Below, piece after piece: positions 8,211 to 16,155 of a stretch of DNA of 42,998 nt. Below the pieces are notes generated by a model, which worked only from the letters and a program-made list of their open reading frames with translations, ran no database searches and was not told where the DNA came from. Both the position numbers and the translations under genes were made by a program. The first letter of the stretch is position 1; the number at the start of each line of letters is the position of its first letter. This stretch comes from Clostridia bacterium (GTDB lineage Bacteria > Bacillota > Clostridia > Oscillospirales > CAG-272): NCBI GenBank assembly GCA_017550315.1, contig JAFZPN010000163.1:1-42998 (forward strand). The letters are read 5' to 3'.

Positions 8211-9800
8211 ATGAACCATGATTCCTCCGATCCGCGCCGCGAGGGGGAGGGCGCCCCTTACGCGATCGAAATGCGGAACATTACGAAAGTCTTTCCGGGA
8301 ATCGTCGCCAACGACAACATCACGCTGCAGCTGAGGCGCGGAGAGATCCACGCGCTTCTCGGCGAAAACGGCGCGGGCAAGTCCACCCTGATGTCCGTGC
8401 TTTTCGGTTTATACCAGCCCGAGAGCGGCGAGATCTACAAGGACGGGGTCCGCGTCACGATTCAAAACCCCAACGACGCAAACGCCCTGGGGATCGGCAT
8501 GGTCCATCAGCATTTCAAGCTGGTCGACGTATTCACGGTGCTCGACAACATCATCCTCGGCGTCGAGCCGAACACGCTGGGCTTCCTGCGCAAGAAAGCC
8601 GCGCGCGAGAAGGTCCTCCGCCTGTCCGAGACCTACGGTCTGAACGTCGATCCGGACGCGCTGGTCGAAGACATCACCGTCGGGATGCAGCAGCGCACCG
8701 AGATTTTAAAAATGCTCTACCGAGACAACGAGATCCTGATCTTCGACGAGCCGACCGCCGCCCTGACCCCGCAGGAGATCGGCGAGCTGATGCAGATCAT
8801 CAAGGGACTCGCCGCGGAGGGCAAATCGATCCTCTTCATCTCGCACAAGCTCAACGAGATCATGGAGATCGCGGACCGCTGCACCGTGCTACGCAAGGGC
8901 AGATACATCGGCACCGTCAACATCTGTGAGACCACGAAGGAAGAGCTGTCCAACATGATGGTCGGACGGGACGTCAAGTTCTCCGTCGACAAATCGGTCC
9001 CGAAGCCGGGGAAGACCGTGCTCGAAGTGCGGGACCTTTCCGTCAAGAGCCGGCTCCACAAGAAAAACGCGGTCAGCAATGTCTCGCTCACCGTTCGCGC
9101 GGGGGAGATCGTCTGCATCGCCGGCATCGACGGAAACGGGCAGAGCGAATTTGTCAGCGCGCTCACGGGGCTCGAAAAACCGGAGCCCGGCAGCCGGATC
9201 CTGATCGACGGCGAGGACGTCACGAAAAAGAGCATACGCTATCGGAACACCCACGGCCTCAGCCATATCCCGGAGGACCGGCACAAGCACGGACTGATCC
9301 TCGATTATACCCTCGAGCAGAACATCGTGCTCCAGCGGTACTTTGAAGAAGAATTCCAGCACGGAGGCTTCATTCGGTTCGACCGTGTCAGAGACTACTC
9401 CGAAATGCTGATCGAAAAATTCGACGTCCGCTCCGGCCAGGGTCCCGCCACCATCGCCCGCAGCATGTCCGGCGGCAACCAGCAGAAGGCGATCATCGCC
9501 CGGGAGCTGGACCGTTACCACAGCCTCCTCGTTGCGGTGCAGCCGACGCGCGGGCTGGACGTCGGGGCGATCGAATTCGTCCACCGGGAGATCGTCGCCT
9601 CGCGGGATGCGGGAGCCGCCGTCCTGCTCGTCTCGCTGGAGCTGGACGAGGTCATGAATCTTTCGGACCGCATCCTCGTCATGTATGAGGGCGAGATCAC
9701 CGGCGAATTGGATCCGCATACCACCACCGTCCAGGAGATCGGTCTGTATATGGCCGGCGCCCGGCGTCAGAATCCGGAGAAAGGAGGCGGCGCGGCATGA
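8211..9800 (+). CDS. Nucleoside ABC importer, tandem ATPase subunit (NupO/YufO-like)
   Basis: A 529-residue protein with two fused ABC domains, as in RbsA, NupO and YufO. Domain 1 has Walker A GENGAGKST near residue 54, Walker B ILIFDEPTAAL and a relaxed signature. Domain 2 (from about residue 265) has a degenerate Walker A GIDGNGQSE and a canonical signature SMSGGNQQ. Such asymmetry is normal in this family. It powers uptake of the ligand bound by the upstream lipoprotein. The ribosome binding site of the start at 8211 is weak (AAGTGAG), which fits lower expression than the binding protein. The stop overlaps the next start by four bases (ATGA). Confidence 0.92.
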   Translation: MNHDSSDPRREGEGAPYAIEMRNITKVFPGIVANDNITLQLRRGEIHALLGENGAGKSTLMSVLFGLYQPESGEIYKDGVRVTIQNPNDANALGIGMVHQHFKLVDVFTVLDNIILGVEPNTLGFLRKKAAREKVLRLSETYGLNVDPDALVEDITVGMQQRTEILKMLYRDNEILIFDEPTAALTPQEIGELMQIIKGLAAEGKSILFISHKLNEIMEIADRCTVLRKGRYIGTVNICETTKEELSNMMVGRDVKFSVDKSVPKPGKTVLEVRDLSVKSRLHKKNAVSNVSLTVRAGEIVCIAGIDGNGQSEFVSALTGLEKPEPGSRILIDGEDVTKKSIRYRNTHGLSHIPEDRHKHGLILDYTLEQNIVLQRYFEEEFQHGGFIRFDRVRDYSEMLIEKFDVRSGQGPATIARSMSGGNQQKAIIARELDRYHSLLVAVQPTRGLDVGAIEFVHREIVASRDAGAAVLLVSLELDEVMNLSDRILVMYEGEITGELDPHTTTVQEIGLYMAGARRQNPEKGGGAA

Positions 9801-11050
9801 AGAATTCCGTCCCCCCCTCCCAAGCGGGCGTCCTGAAAAACGCCTCCGCGCGCTCGATCCTCGCCGCCCTGATCTGTATCCTCGGCGGCCTGGTCGTCGG
9901 CTTTCTCGTCCTTCTCCTCCTGACCGTCTTCGCGGAAGACATTTCCGTCGCCGAAGCCTTTTCCGGCATCGTCATCGTTCTGGGAGGTCCTTTCTCCGGC
10001 GGCAGCGCGCAGGACATCCTCTTCCAGATGGGAAACATGCTCTTCCAGTCCACGCCCCTGATCCTGACCGGACTCTCCGTTGCGCTGGCCTTCAATACCG
10101 GGCTTTTCAACATCGGAGCGGCAGGGCAGTATCTGATGGGCGCGATGGGCGCGCTGCTCGTCTCTCTCTCCATCCCGACGACGGTGGTACCGGCTGCCAT
10201 TGTCTGGATCCTTGCTCTGCTTGCAGGCACGCTGCTCGGTGTGCTCTGGGGCGCCATCCCCGGCTTCTTCAAGGCCCGGTTCAGCGTGAACGAGGTCATC
10301 GTATGCATCATGACGAACTGGATCGCCGCGAATATCGTCTCCTGGGTGTTCAAATCCACCGGCGACCGCTTCATCAATGTCGCGGAGACCAAGGTCAATT
10401 TCATCCGCAAGACGGCCTCCAACGGCGTCGCCACGGCAACCCTCGGACTGGACAAGCTCTTCGCCGGGTCCTATATGGACATCAGCCTGTTCATCGCGAT
10501 CCTGATCGCTGTCGTTCTGTATGTGATCCTCAACCGGACCACGTTCGGCTATGAGCTGAAGGCCTGCGGCTACAACAAGTTCGCATCCCGGTACGCGGGC
10601 ATGAACGAGCAGCGGAACATCATCCTCTCCATGGCGCTGGCCGGCGGTCTCGCAGCCTGCGGCGCGGCGTTCTGGTGCCTGAACGGGGCGCAGGATTTCA
10701 AATGGGACACCTATCTGACGCTCCCGGCGGACGGCTTCAACGGCATTCCGGTCGCGCTGCTGGCCAGCAACAACCCCATCGGCGTCATCTTCTCCGCGAT
10801 CTTCCTCAAGCACATCACGGTCGGCGGCTCCAATCTGGCCGCGCAGACCTCGTTCAACGAATATGTCTCGCCGCTCATCATCGCCGTCATCATCTATTTC
10901 TCGAGTTTTTCCAAGCTGATCAAGGATCTTCTGCTCCGCCGCATGACGAAAGCGCAGCACGCTACCCCGGCGCAGCCTGCCGATCCGCCTCCTGCAGCGG
11001 GGCCCGATAAAGGCGCAGCTGACGAAGACGCGAAGACAAAGGAGGAATAA
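9797..11050 (+). CDS. Nucleoside ABC importer permease 1 (NupP/YufP-like)
   Basis: Integral membrane subunit of 417 residues in the BPD_transp_2 family (branched-chain amino acid/ribose/nucleoside importers). Many hydrophobic helices are visible from residue 15 to 380. The conserved core includes the cytoplasmic turn FKARFSVNEVIVCIMTNWIA. The C-terminal 35 residues are a charged, Ala/Pro-rich cytoplasmic tail. The start overlaps the ATPase stop and follows GGAGGCGG. It forms a heterodimer with the next permease. Confidence 0.92.
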   Translation: MKNSVPPSQAGVLKNASARSILAALICILGGLVVGFLVLLLLTVFAEDISVAEAFSGIVIVLGGPFSGGSAQDILFQMGNMLFQSTPLILTGLSVALAFNTGLFNIGAAGQYLMGAMGALLVSLSIPTTVVPAAIVWILALLAGTLLGVLWGAIPGFFKARFSVNEVIVCIMTNWIAANIVSWVFKSTGDRFINVAETKVNFIRKTASNGVATATLGLDKLFAGSYMDISLFIAILIAVVLYVILNRTTFGYELKACGYNKFASRYAGMNEQRNIILSMALAGGLAACGAAFWCLNGAQDFKWDTYLTLPADGFNGIPVALLASNNPIGVIFSAIFLKHITVGGSNLAAQTSFNEYVSPLIIAVIIYFSSFSKLIKDLLLRRMTKAQHATPAQPADPPPAAGPDKGAADEDAKTKEE

Positions 11051-11053
11051 ACG

Positions 11054-12061
11054 ATGATCTTCCTGATTCAGAAAACGCTGATCTTTACCATTCCTCTCTT
11101 GATCGTCGCGCTCGCCGGCATGTACGCGGAACGCAGCGGCATCATCAACATCGCGCTCGACGGCCTCATGATCTTCGGCGCGTTCGTCGGTGCGCTGGCA
11201 GCGCTCCTGCTGCGCAAAAACCCCTTCTTTGTCGATCACAACCAGCTGACTTTCCTCCTCGCCATGCTGGTCGCCGCGGCTGCCGGGGCGCTGTTCTCGC
11301 TGCTTCTCTCCTTCTCCGCGATCCGGCTGAAAGCGGACCAGACGATCGGCGGCACCGCGCTGAACATGCTGGCCCCCGCCATCGCGCTGCTCATCATCAA
11401 GGTGTTCTTCACGAAGGATATGCTGGAAATGGAGCGCGCCGCCGATACGAGCGGAACGATGAAGGACTTCGGCTTCGTGATCCTCCACGACGACCTCGGT
11501 CCCATTGGAAGGATCTTCTTCGATAAAGCCTATATCTCGACCTTCCTCGCTGCCGGGCTCTTCGTCGTGCTTTCGATCTTCATCTACAAGACAAAGACGG
11601 GACTGCGCCTCCGTTCCTGCGGAGAACATCCCCAGGCGGCAGCCAGCGTCGGCATCGACGTGATCAGGATGCGCTATCTCGGCACCACGATCTCCGGCGC
11701 GCTTGCGGGGCTCGGCGGGTATATCTACATCGCCACCGTGGCGAACGGTACCGCCTCGGGTGCTGTCGCGGGCATGGGATTCCTCGCGCTTGCCATCATG
11801 ATTTTCGGAAACTGGAAGCCGCTTGGGATCGCGCTCGGCGCGCTGCTGTTCGGATTCCTGAAATGCCTCGGCGTGATCTACGCGCAGATCAGCATTCCGA
11901 TCCACGGGCAGGACGTCTACATCCTGCGCGATCTCGATCTCCCGATGTATTTCTATAACCTGATTCCCTACGTCGCCGTCCTGATCGTGCTGGCCTTCAC
12001 TTCGGGTAGTTCCAGAGCTCCGAAAGCAGAAGGCATCCCGTATGACAAAGGGGCAAGGTGA
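11054..12061 (+). CDS. Nucleoside ABC importer permease 2 (NupQ/YufQ-like)
   Basis: Second membrane subunit, 335 residues, BPD_transp_2 family. The N-terminus TLIFTIPLLIVALAGMYAER followed by GIINIALDGLMI is the usual signature of the NupQ side, and RLKADQTIGGTALNM is the conserved coupling region. It starts three bases after the preceding stop with GGAGGAATAA as binding site, so it is translationally linked. It closes the importer operon; a possible insertion-sequence end lies about 100 bases later. I see no strong terminator. Confidence 0.92.
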   Translation: MIFLIQKTLIFTIPLLIVALAGMYAERSGIINIALDGLMIFGAFVGALAALLLRKNPFFVDHNQLTFLLAMLVAAAAGALFSLLLSFSAIRLKADQTIGGTALNMLAPAIALLIIKVFFTKDMLEMERAADTSGTMKDFGFVILHDDLGPIGRIFFDKAYISTFLAAGLFVVLSIFIYKTKTGLRLRSCGEHPQAAASVGIDVIRMRYLGTTISGALAGLGGYIYIATVANGTASGAVAGMGFLALAIMIFGNWKPLGIALGALLFGFLKCLGVIYAQISIPIHGQDVYILRDLDLPMYFYNLIPYVAVLIVLAFTSGSSRAPKAEGIPYDKGAR

Positions 12062-12222
12062 GCGGAAAAACGCCCGTGCAGACCTAAAATGCCGCGGGAA
12101 GTCATGAAAGAAACGTACGCAAGGCTGGAAATAATCTCCGGTTGGAGAACATAAAAAGGGAAGGGTGACCCGCCCCCTGTCAAGTAGACAGTGAAAAAAC
12201 AAAGATTATACGGTTAGAAATC

Positions 12223-12231
12223 TGATATAAT
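12223..12231 (+). promoter_or_regulatory. Extended -10 promoter upstream of the GH3 gene
   Basis: TGATATAAT at 12223-12231 is an extended -10 element; the -35 is poor (AGATTA at about 12203-12208). It lies in the suspected insertion-sequence end and would read into the GH3 gene. Confidence 0.5.
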
Positions 12232-12279
12232 CCCCTTAGAATAGACACAGGAAAAAGGTGTCTGCACTAAGGGGGTTAT
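12228..12279 (+). other. Large two-part hairpin in the GH3 leader
   Basis: Outer stem 12228-12240 with 12267-12279 (13 pairs, one G-U) and inner stem AGACAC 12243-12248 with GTGTCT 12258-12263, separated by short internal loops. No T-run follows, so it is not a normal terminator. It may be part of the suspected insertion-sequence end or a regulatory leader structure. Confidence 0.6.
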
Positions 12280-12336
12280 CATAAACAAGTCAAAAATATT
12301 GATCCTCACATCCGGCTGAGAAAGGAGCGCTTCCTC

Positions 12337-14499
12337 ATGAACCAAGATAATCTCTTCCGCACGCGTGCCAAAGAGCTTCTCGAGCAGCTTTCCGTGGACG
12401 AAAAACTGCATCAGCTCACCGCGCAGATGGTGTTTGACATCGGCGACGGGTACGAAGATCGCCGCGATCCGCTCCGCGGCTCCTACCGCAATCCCGGTCA
12501 TTTTATGCATCAGCATGGGATGATTTCTTCCCCCGGAGAGGTCGCGCGGCGCATCAACCGGGACGTGGAACTCTCCATGGAAGCGCAGCCGCACGGAATT
12601 CCGCCCCTGGAACACGGGGAATCCCTGCACGGCGCGCAGTGGGGCATGGCGTCGATCTTTCCCCAGCCCATCGGCCTTGCCTCGACGTTCGATCCCGCGC
12701 TCGTAAAGGAGGCGGCGGATGTGATCGGAAAGGAAACGAGGGCAGTCGGCGTGCGTCAGGCGCTGGCACCTGTCGTGAATCTTGCCCGTGACATCCGCTG
12801 GGGACGTACGATCGAGACCTTCGGAGAAGACCCGAAACTCGCGTCCGACATGGGAGCTGCCATGTGCAGGGGATTCGAGGAGAACGGCATCGCGGCTACC
12901 CCGAAGCACTTCGCGGACAATTACGCGGACGGCGGTCGGGACTCGAACTATTCGACCCACTCGGAACGGGAATTGCGCGAAGTGTATCTGAAGCCCTTTG
13001 AGGCTTGTTTCAAGGAGGGCGGCGCTCACGGCGTCATGGCGGCCTACAACAGTCTCTTCAACGGACTGCCGGCCCACGCAAACCCGTGGCTGCTCACGAA
13101 GGTGCTCCGGGAGGAATGGGGCTTCGAGGGGATCGTCGTTTCGGACTACGGCGGCGTCGACGGCACGGCAGGAGCGCACAGGATCGCGAAGGATCGGCCA
13201 GAGGCGGTCGCGATGTGTCTCAAAGCCGGTCTGGACGTCACGCTCGCCAACCTCGACTATGAGGATATCCGGGAGGCATGGGATCGAGGACTTCTGACGG
13301 AAGAAGACCTCGACCGCGCCGTACTGCGCCTGCTGACGCTGAAATTTAAACTCGGCCTGTTCGACCATCCCTTTGTCGACCCGGACGCGGCGGACAAGCT
13401 CGTGCGGTGCGAGGCCCATCAGGCGATCGCCTTGAAAGCGGCACGGGCAAGTCTGGTTTTGCTCGAAAATGACGGGATCCTGCCGCTTGACGGCGCGAAG
13501 ATCAAAAAGCTCGGCATCTTCGGGCCCGGCGCAGACGTTCTCCCGACGGGCAGAAACTATTCCGGCCCGTATGCCCATCTCTGGGAGGCGCCGGACGTTC
13601 TCTCCCCACTGGGTTGGTTCCGCGCACATGCGGAGGATATGGAGATCGTGACCGGGCGGGATGAGGAAATCCCGGTTCTTGCCCCGGACTGCGATGCAGT
13701 GCTCTACTTCACAACCGTTGTCGAGGGGGAAGGCCTCGACCGTTCCGACCTGCGTCTGCCGTCCTACCGGACCGCCGCGTCGAGGGACGAAGCCGCCGTG
13801 ATCGTAGACAAGGCGGAGCTTTCCGTCGAGGTCGATCAGGAGACATCCATCCTTGCGCTTGCACGGGCGAATCCGAATACGGTCGTCGTTCTCATGAACG
13901 GCGCTCCCGTGGATGTGACGGCATGGCGGGGAGAAGTTCGAGCGATTCTCGAAGCATGGTATCCCGGCGAGGGCGGCGCGGAGGCGATCTCGGACGCGCT
14001 TTTCGGCAGAACCAATCCCGGCGGAAAGCTTCCCGTAAGCTGGCCGAAATCCGTGGGACAGCTTCCGCTGTTCTACGGTTACAAGCCGAGCGGACGCGGC
14101 TACGGCTATGAGAACAACGACGGACGCCCGCTCTATCCCTTCGGGTACGGACGGAGCTATACGACCTTTACCCTGCATACCCCCACGCTCCATAAAACAG
14201 ACACAGGCTGGGAACTCTCCCTCACTGTCGAGAACACAGGCGCGTTTGACGGCGACGAGGTCGTGCAGGTCTATCTTCACGCTGAGCACACGAAGGTCGT
14301 CCGTCCGGTGAAGGAGCTCGTCGCCTATCAAAGGGTACACGTTCCGAAGGGGGAGCAGGTTCCCGTGACGATCCCCGTTCCCGCGTCCGTCACATACTAC
14401 TACGACGCCGATATGGTCTTCGGAGACCACGGCGGGGACTTCACCCTTCTCGTCGGAACGTCTGCGGAGGACGTGCCGATCGAACTCAGAATCCGCTGA
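12337..14499 (+). CDS. GH3 beta-glucosidase / beta-xylosidase
   Basis: A 720-residue glycoside hydrolase of family 3 with three domains. The N-terminal (beta/alpha)8 barrel spans about residues 10-340; the alpha/beta sandwich about 375-600 (ATPKHFADN and GRNYSGP lie in these parts); the fibronectin-III-like C-terminal domain about 640-715. The nucleophile is D270 in VVSDYGG. KHF and GHFMHQH-type substrate loops are present. There is no signal peptide, so it would cleave non-reducing terminal glucose or xylose from imported oligosaccharides. Start at 12337 with AAGGAG upstream. It heads a run of glycan genes (binding lipoprotein, GH38-like protein). GH3 specificity cannot be decided by eye. 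Confidence 0.9.
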   Translation: MNQDNLFRTRAKELLEQLSVDEKLHQLTAQMVFDIGDGYEDRRDPLRGSYRNPGHFMHQHGMISSPGEVARRINRDVELSMEAQPHGIPPLEHGESLHGAQWGMASIFPQPIGLASTFDPALVKEAADVIGKETRAVGVRQALAPVVNLARDIRWGRTIETFGEDPKLASDMGAAMCRGFEENGIAATPKHFADNYADGGRDSNYSTHSERELREVYLKPFEACFKEGGAHGVMAAYNSLFNGLPAHANPWLLTKVLREEWGFEGIVVSDYGGVDGTAGAHRIAKDRPEAVAMCLKAGLDVTLANLDYEDIREAWDRGLLTEEDLDRAVLRLLTLKFKLGLFDHPFVDPDAADKLVRCEAHQAIALKAARASLVLLENDGILPLDGAKIKKLGIFGPGADVLPTGRNYSGPYAHLWEAPDVLSPLGWFRAHAEDMEIVTGRDEEIPVLAPDCDAVLYFTTVVEGEGLDRSDLRLPSYRTAASRDEAAVIVDKAELSVEVDQETSILALARANPNTVVVLMNGAPVDVTAWRGEVRAILEAWYPGEGGAEAISDALFGRTNPGGKLPVSWPKSVGQLPLFYGYKPSGRGYGYENNDGRPLYPFGYGRSYTTFTLHTPTLHKTDTGWELSLTVENTGAFDGDEVVQVYLHAEHTKVVRPVKELVAYQRVHVPKGEQVPVTIPVPASVTYYYDADMVFGDHGGDFTLLVGTSAEDVPIELRIR

Positions 14500-14562
14500 A
14501 CCGGATCGGCTGCATATTGTCTGCCGACCGCTAATACTCCATCAAAGGAAGAAGGATCGAAT

Positions 14563-16047
14563 ATGAAAAAAACCGCCGCATTGTTCCTTGCCTTGCTTCT
14601 CCTCGTCGTATCCTGCAGCAATCAGACACCCGACGATACTGCTCCCGCATCCGATTCTCCCGGCATTCAGGACGCTTTGTCAGAAGAAACACAAGCGGAA
14701 ACGGAACCGGATTTCCTTGCCGATGTCCGCTATGACGGCACAACTTTCAGCATTATGACGAGTGAAACCACCATCAGCTCCAATTATCTGATCGAGGGAT
14801 CGGGGGAGATGAACGGCGACAACGTCAACGACGCCGTGTTCGAGCGGAATCTGGCGGCGGAGGAGCGGCTGGGGGTGAAATTCACCTACACACAGACCAA
14901 ACGGAACTGGGATACGGTTGCCTCCCAGGTAAAGTCGCTGATTCAGGCGGGAGAAGATTCCTACGACCTGATCATCGAAGACCAGCGCGGCATGTCCACG
15001 GTCTCCATCGCCCATTGCCTGGCAGACGCTTCTCAGCTTTCCACCGTGGATTTTACGGAAAACGGCTGGTGGGCCGACTATATGAAGAACCTGTCCGTGG
15101 ACTACAAGAGCATCTATCTCCTTGTAGGCGACTATTTCATGGACGTGCTGAATCATTCCCACGCCCTCCTGTACAACCGCGAAATGTACCGGACGCAGTT
15201 CGGAGACCCGGACGATTTGTATCACGAAGTAGACGCGGGCGAATGGACATACGACCGCTGGATCGAGCTTGTAGACGCCTCCTATGCCGATACAAACGGG
15301 AACGGAAAAGCGGATAAGGACGATACGTACGGCATGATCGTCGGCGGGATCGGCGGAAGCACCTTCCCGTTTACGTACGGTTCGGATGTTCCTTTCATTT
15401 CAAGAGATGAGGACGGCTATCCGACACTGACGATGTACTGCGACCGGCTCCTGCTGCTCTATGAGAAAATCTACGGGATTTTCTACAGCGACGGGACACG
15501 GACCAACTATGCGGAGAACGGAGCGGATCTCCACGCAAAATTCATGGAGAACGGCTCGCTGTTCATCAGCGGGACGCAGCTCGGCGATTTCGGAACGTTC
15601 CGCGATATGGAAGCCGAGATCGGCCTGATTCCCTATCCGAAGCTGGACGAGAACCAGACGAGATACATCACGGTTGTGCACGATACGGCAGAAGTGGGGG
15701 CAATTCCCACAACGGCCCGCGATCCAGAGATGACCGGCGCGGTATGCCAGATTCTCTGCCGGCTTACGCACAAATCGGTTCTCCCCACGTATTATGAGAT
15801 GTCTCTGAAAATCAAATATGCCCGCGATGATTTCACATCCGCCATGATCGATCTGATCCATGACGGCATCACGGACGAATTCTGCCTTGTCTACGGCGGC
15901 GCGTATGCGAACGACATCTTCACGTGGGCGATCCTCGAACCCCTGCAGAAGGGCGACGAGAGCGGCGTGGCGTCCGCCTATGAAAAACGGGAAAAGGCCG
16001 CTTTGAAGATGCTGGGCAAGCTGATGGACGAGTATAACGGGGGCTGA
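14563..16047 (+). CDS. Orphan extracellular solute-binding lipoprotein, paralogue 1
   Basis: A 494-residue lipoprotein: signal peptide with Cys18 (LLVVSC), an acidic Ser/Thr/Glu-rich linker to about residue 48, then a two-lobed type I solute-binding fold. Conserved with its paralogue at 20094 is the stretch NGDNVNDAVFERN and EERL. Residues 243-254 (DTNGNGKADKDD) form an EF-hand-like calcium loop. No permease or ATPase gene lies nearby, so it must borrow a transporter or act as a surface glycan-binding protein. It sits between GH3 and GH38-type genes, which points to an oligosaccharide ligand. Its start follows GAAGGA. A terminator overlaps its stop codon. Confidence 0.8.
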   Translation: MKKTAALFLALLLLVVSCSNQTPDDTAPASDSPGIQDALSEETQAETEPDFLADVRYDGTTFSIMTSETTISSNYLIEGSGEMNGDNVNDAVFERNLAAEERLGVKFTYTQTKRNWDTVASQVKSLIQAGEDSYDLIIEDQRGMSTVSIAHCLADASQLSTVDFTENGWWADYMKNLSVDYKSIYLLVGDYFMDVLNHSHALLYNREMYRTQFGDPDDLYHEVDAGEWTYDRWIELVDASYADTNGNGKADKDDTYGMIVGGIGGSTFPFTYGSDVPFISRDEDGYPTLTMYCDRLLLLYEKIYGIFYSDGTRTNYAENGADLHAKFMENGSLFISGTQLGDFGTFRDMEAEIGLIPYPKLDENQTRYITVVHDTAEVGAIPTTARDPEMTGAVCQILCRLTHKSVLPTYYEMSLKIKYARDDFTSAMIDLIHDGITDEFCLVYGGAYANDIFTWAILEPLQKGDESGVASAYEKREKAALKMLGKLMDEYNGG

Positions 16048-16063
16048 GTTTTCGGCCCCCTTT
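16039..16063 (+). terminator. Terminator overlapping the lipoprotein stop codon
   Basis: GGGGGC (16039-16044), loop, GCCCCC (16055-16060), then TTT. The stem includes the end of the coding region and the TGA at 16045-16047. The T-run is short, so termination may be partial. Confidence 0.55.
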
Positions 16064-16155
16064 CCCGGCAAGAGAAAAACATCGCTGATGCGGATGTACC
16101 CCTCCGCCTGCGAATATCAACAGCCATCCACTTACTCATGCTGTAAGGAGCGACT

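Larger units (their letters stand above)
12166..12296 (+). mobile_element. Probable terminal remnant of an insertion sequence
   Basis: The stretch starting TGACCCGCCCCCTGTCAAG at 12166, followed by TAGACAG, resembles termini of IS3-type elements. It is AT-richer than its surroundings and contains an outward promoter and a large hairpin. No transposase remains and no partner end is visible, so this is a solo end or relic. Recognition is from memory of such ends; a search of ISfinder would confirm or refute it. Confidence 0.4.

Noticed and set aside
9767-12202. 811-codon minus-strand open frame across the two permease genes
   Set aside because: Shadow frame; the plus-strand permeases have clear family motifs, and the antisense product is charged low-complexity sequence.
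12214-14430. 738-codon minus-strand open frame antisense to GH3
   Set aside because: No motif or ribosome binding site; GH3 on the plus strand has catalytic residues in place.
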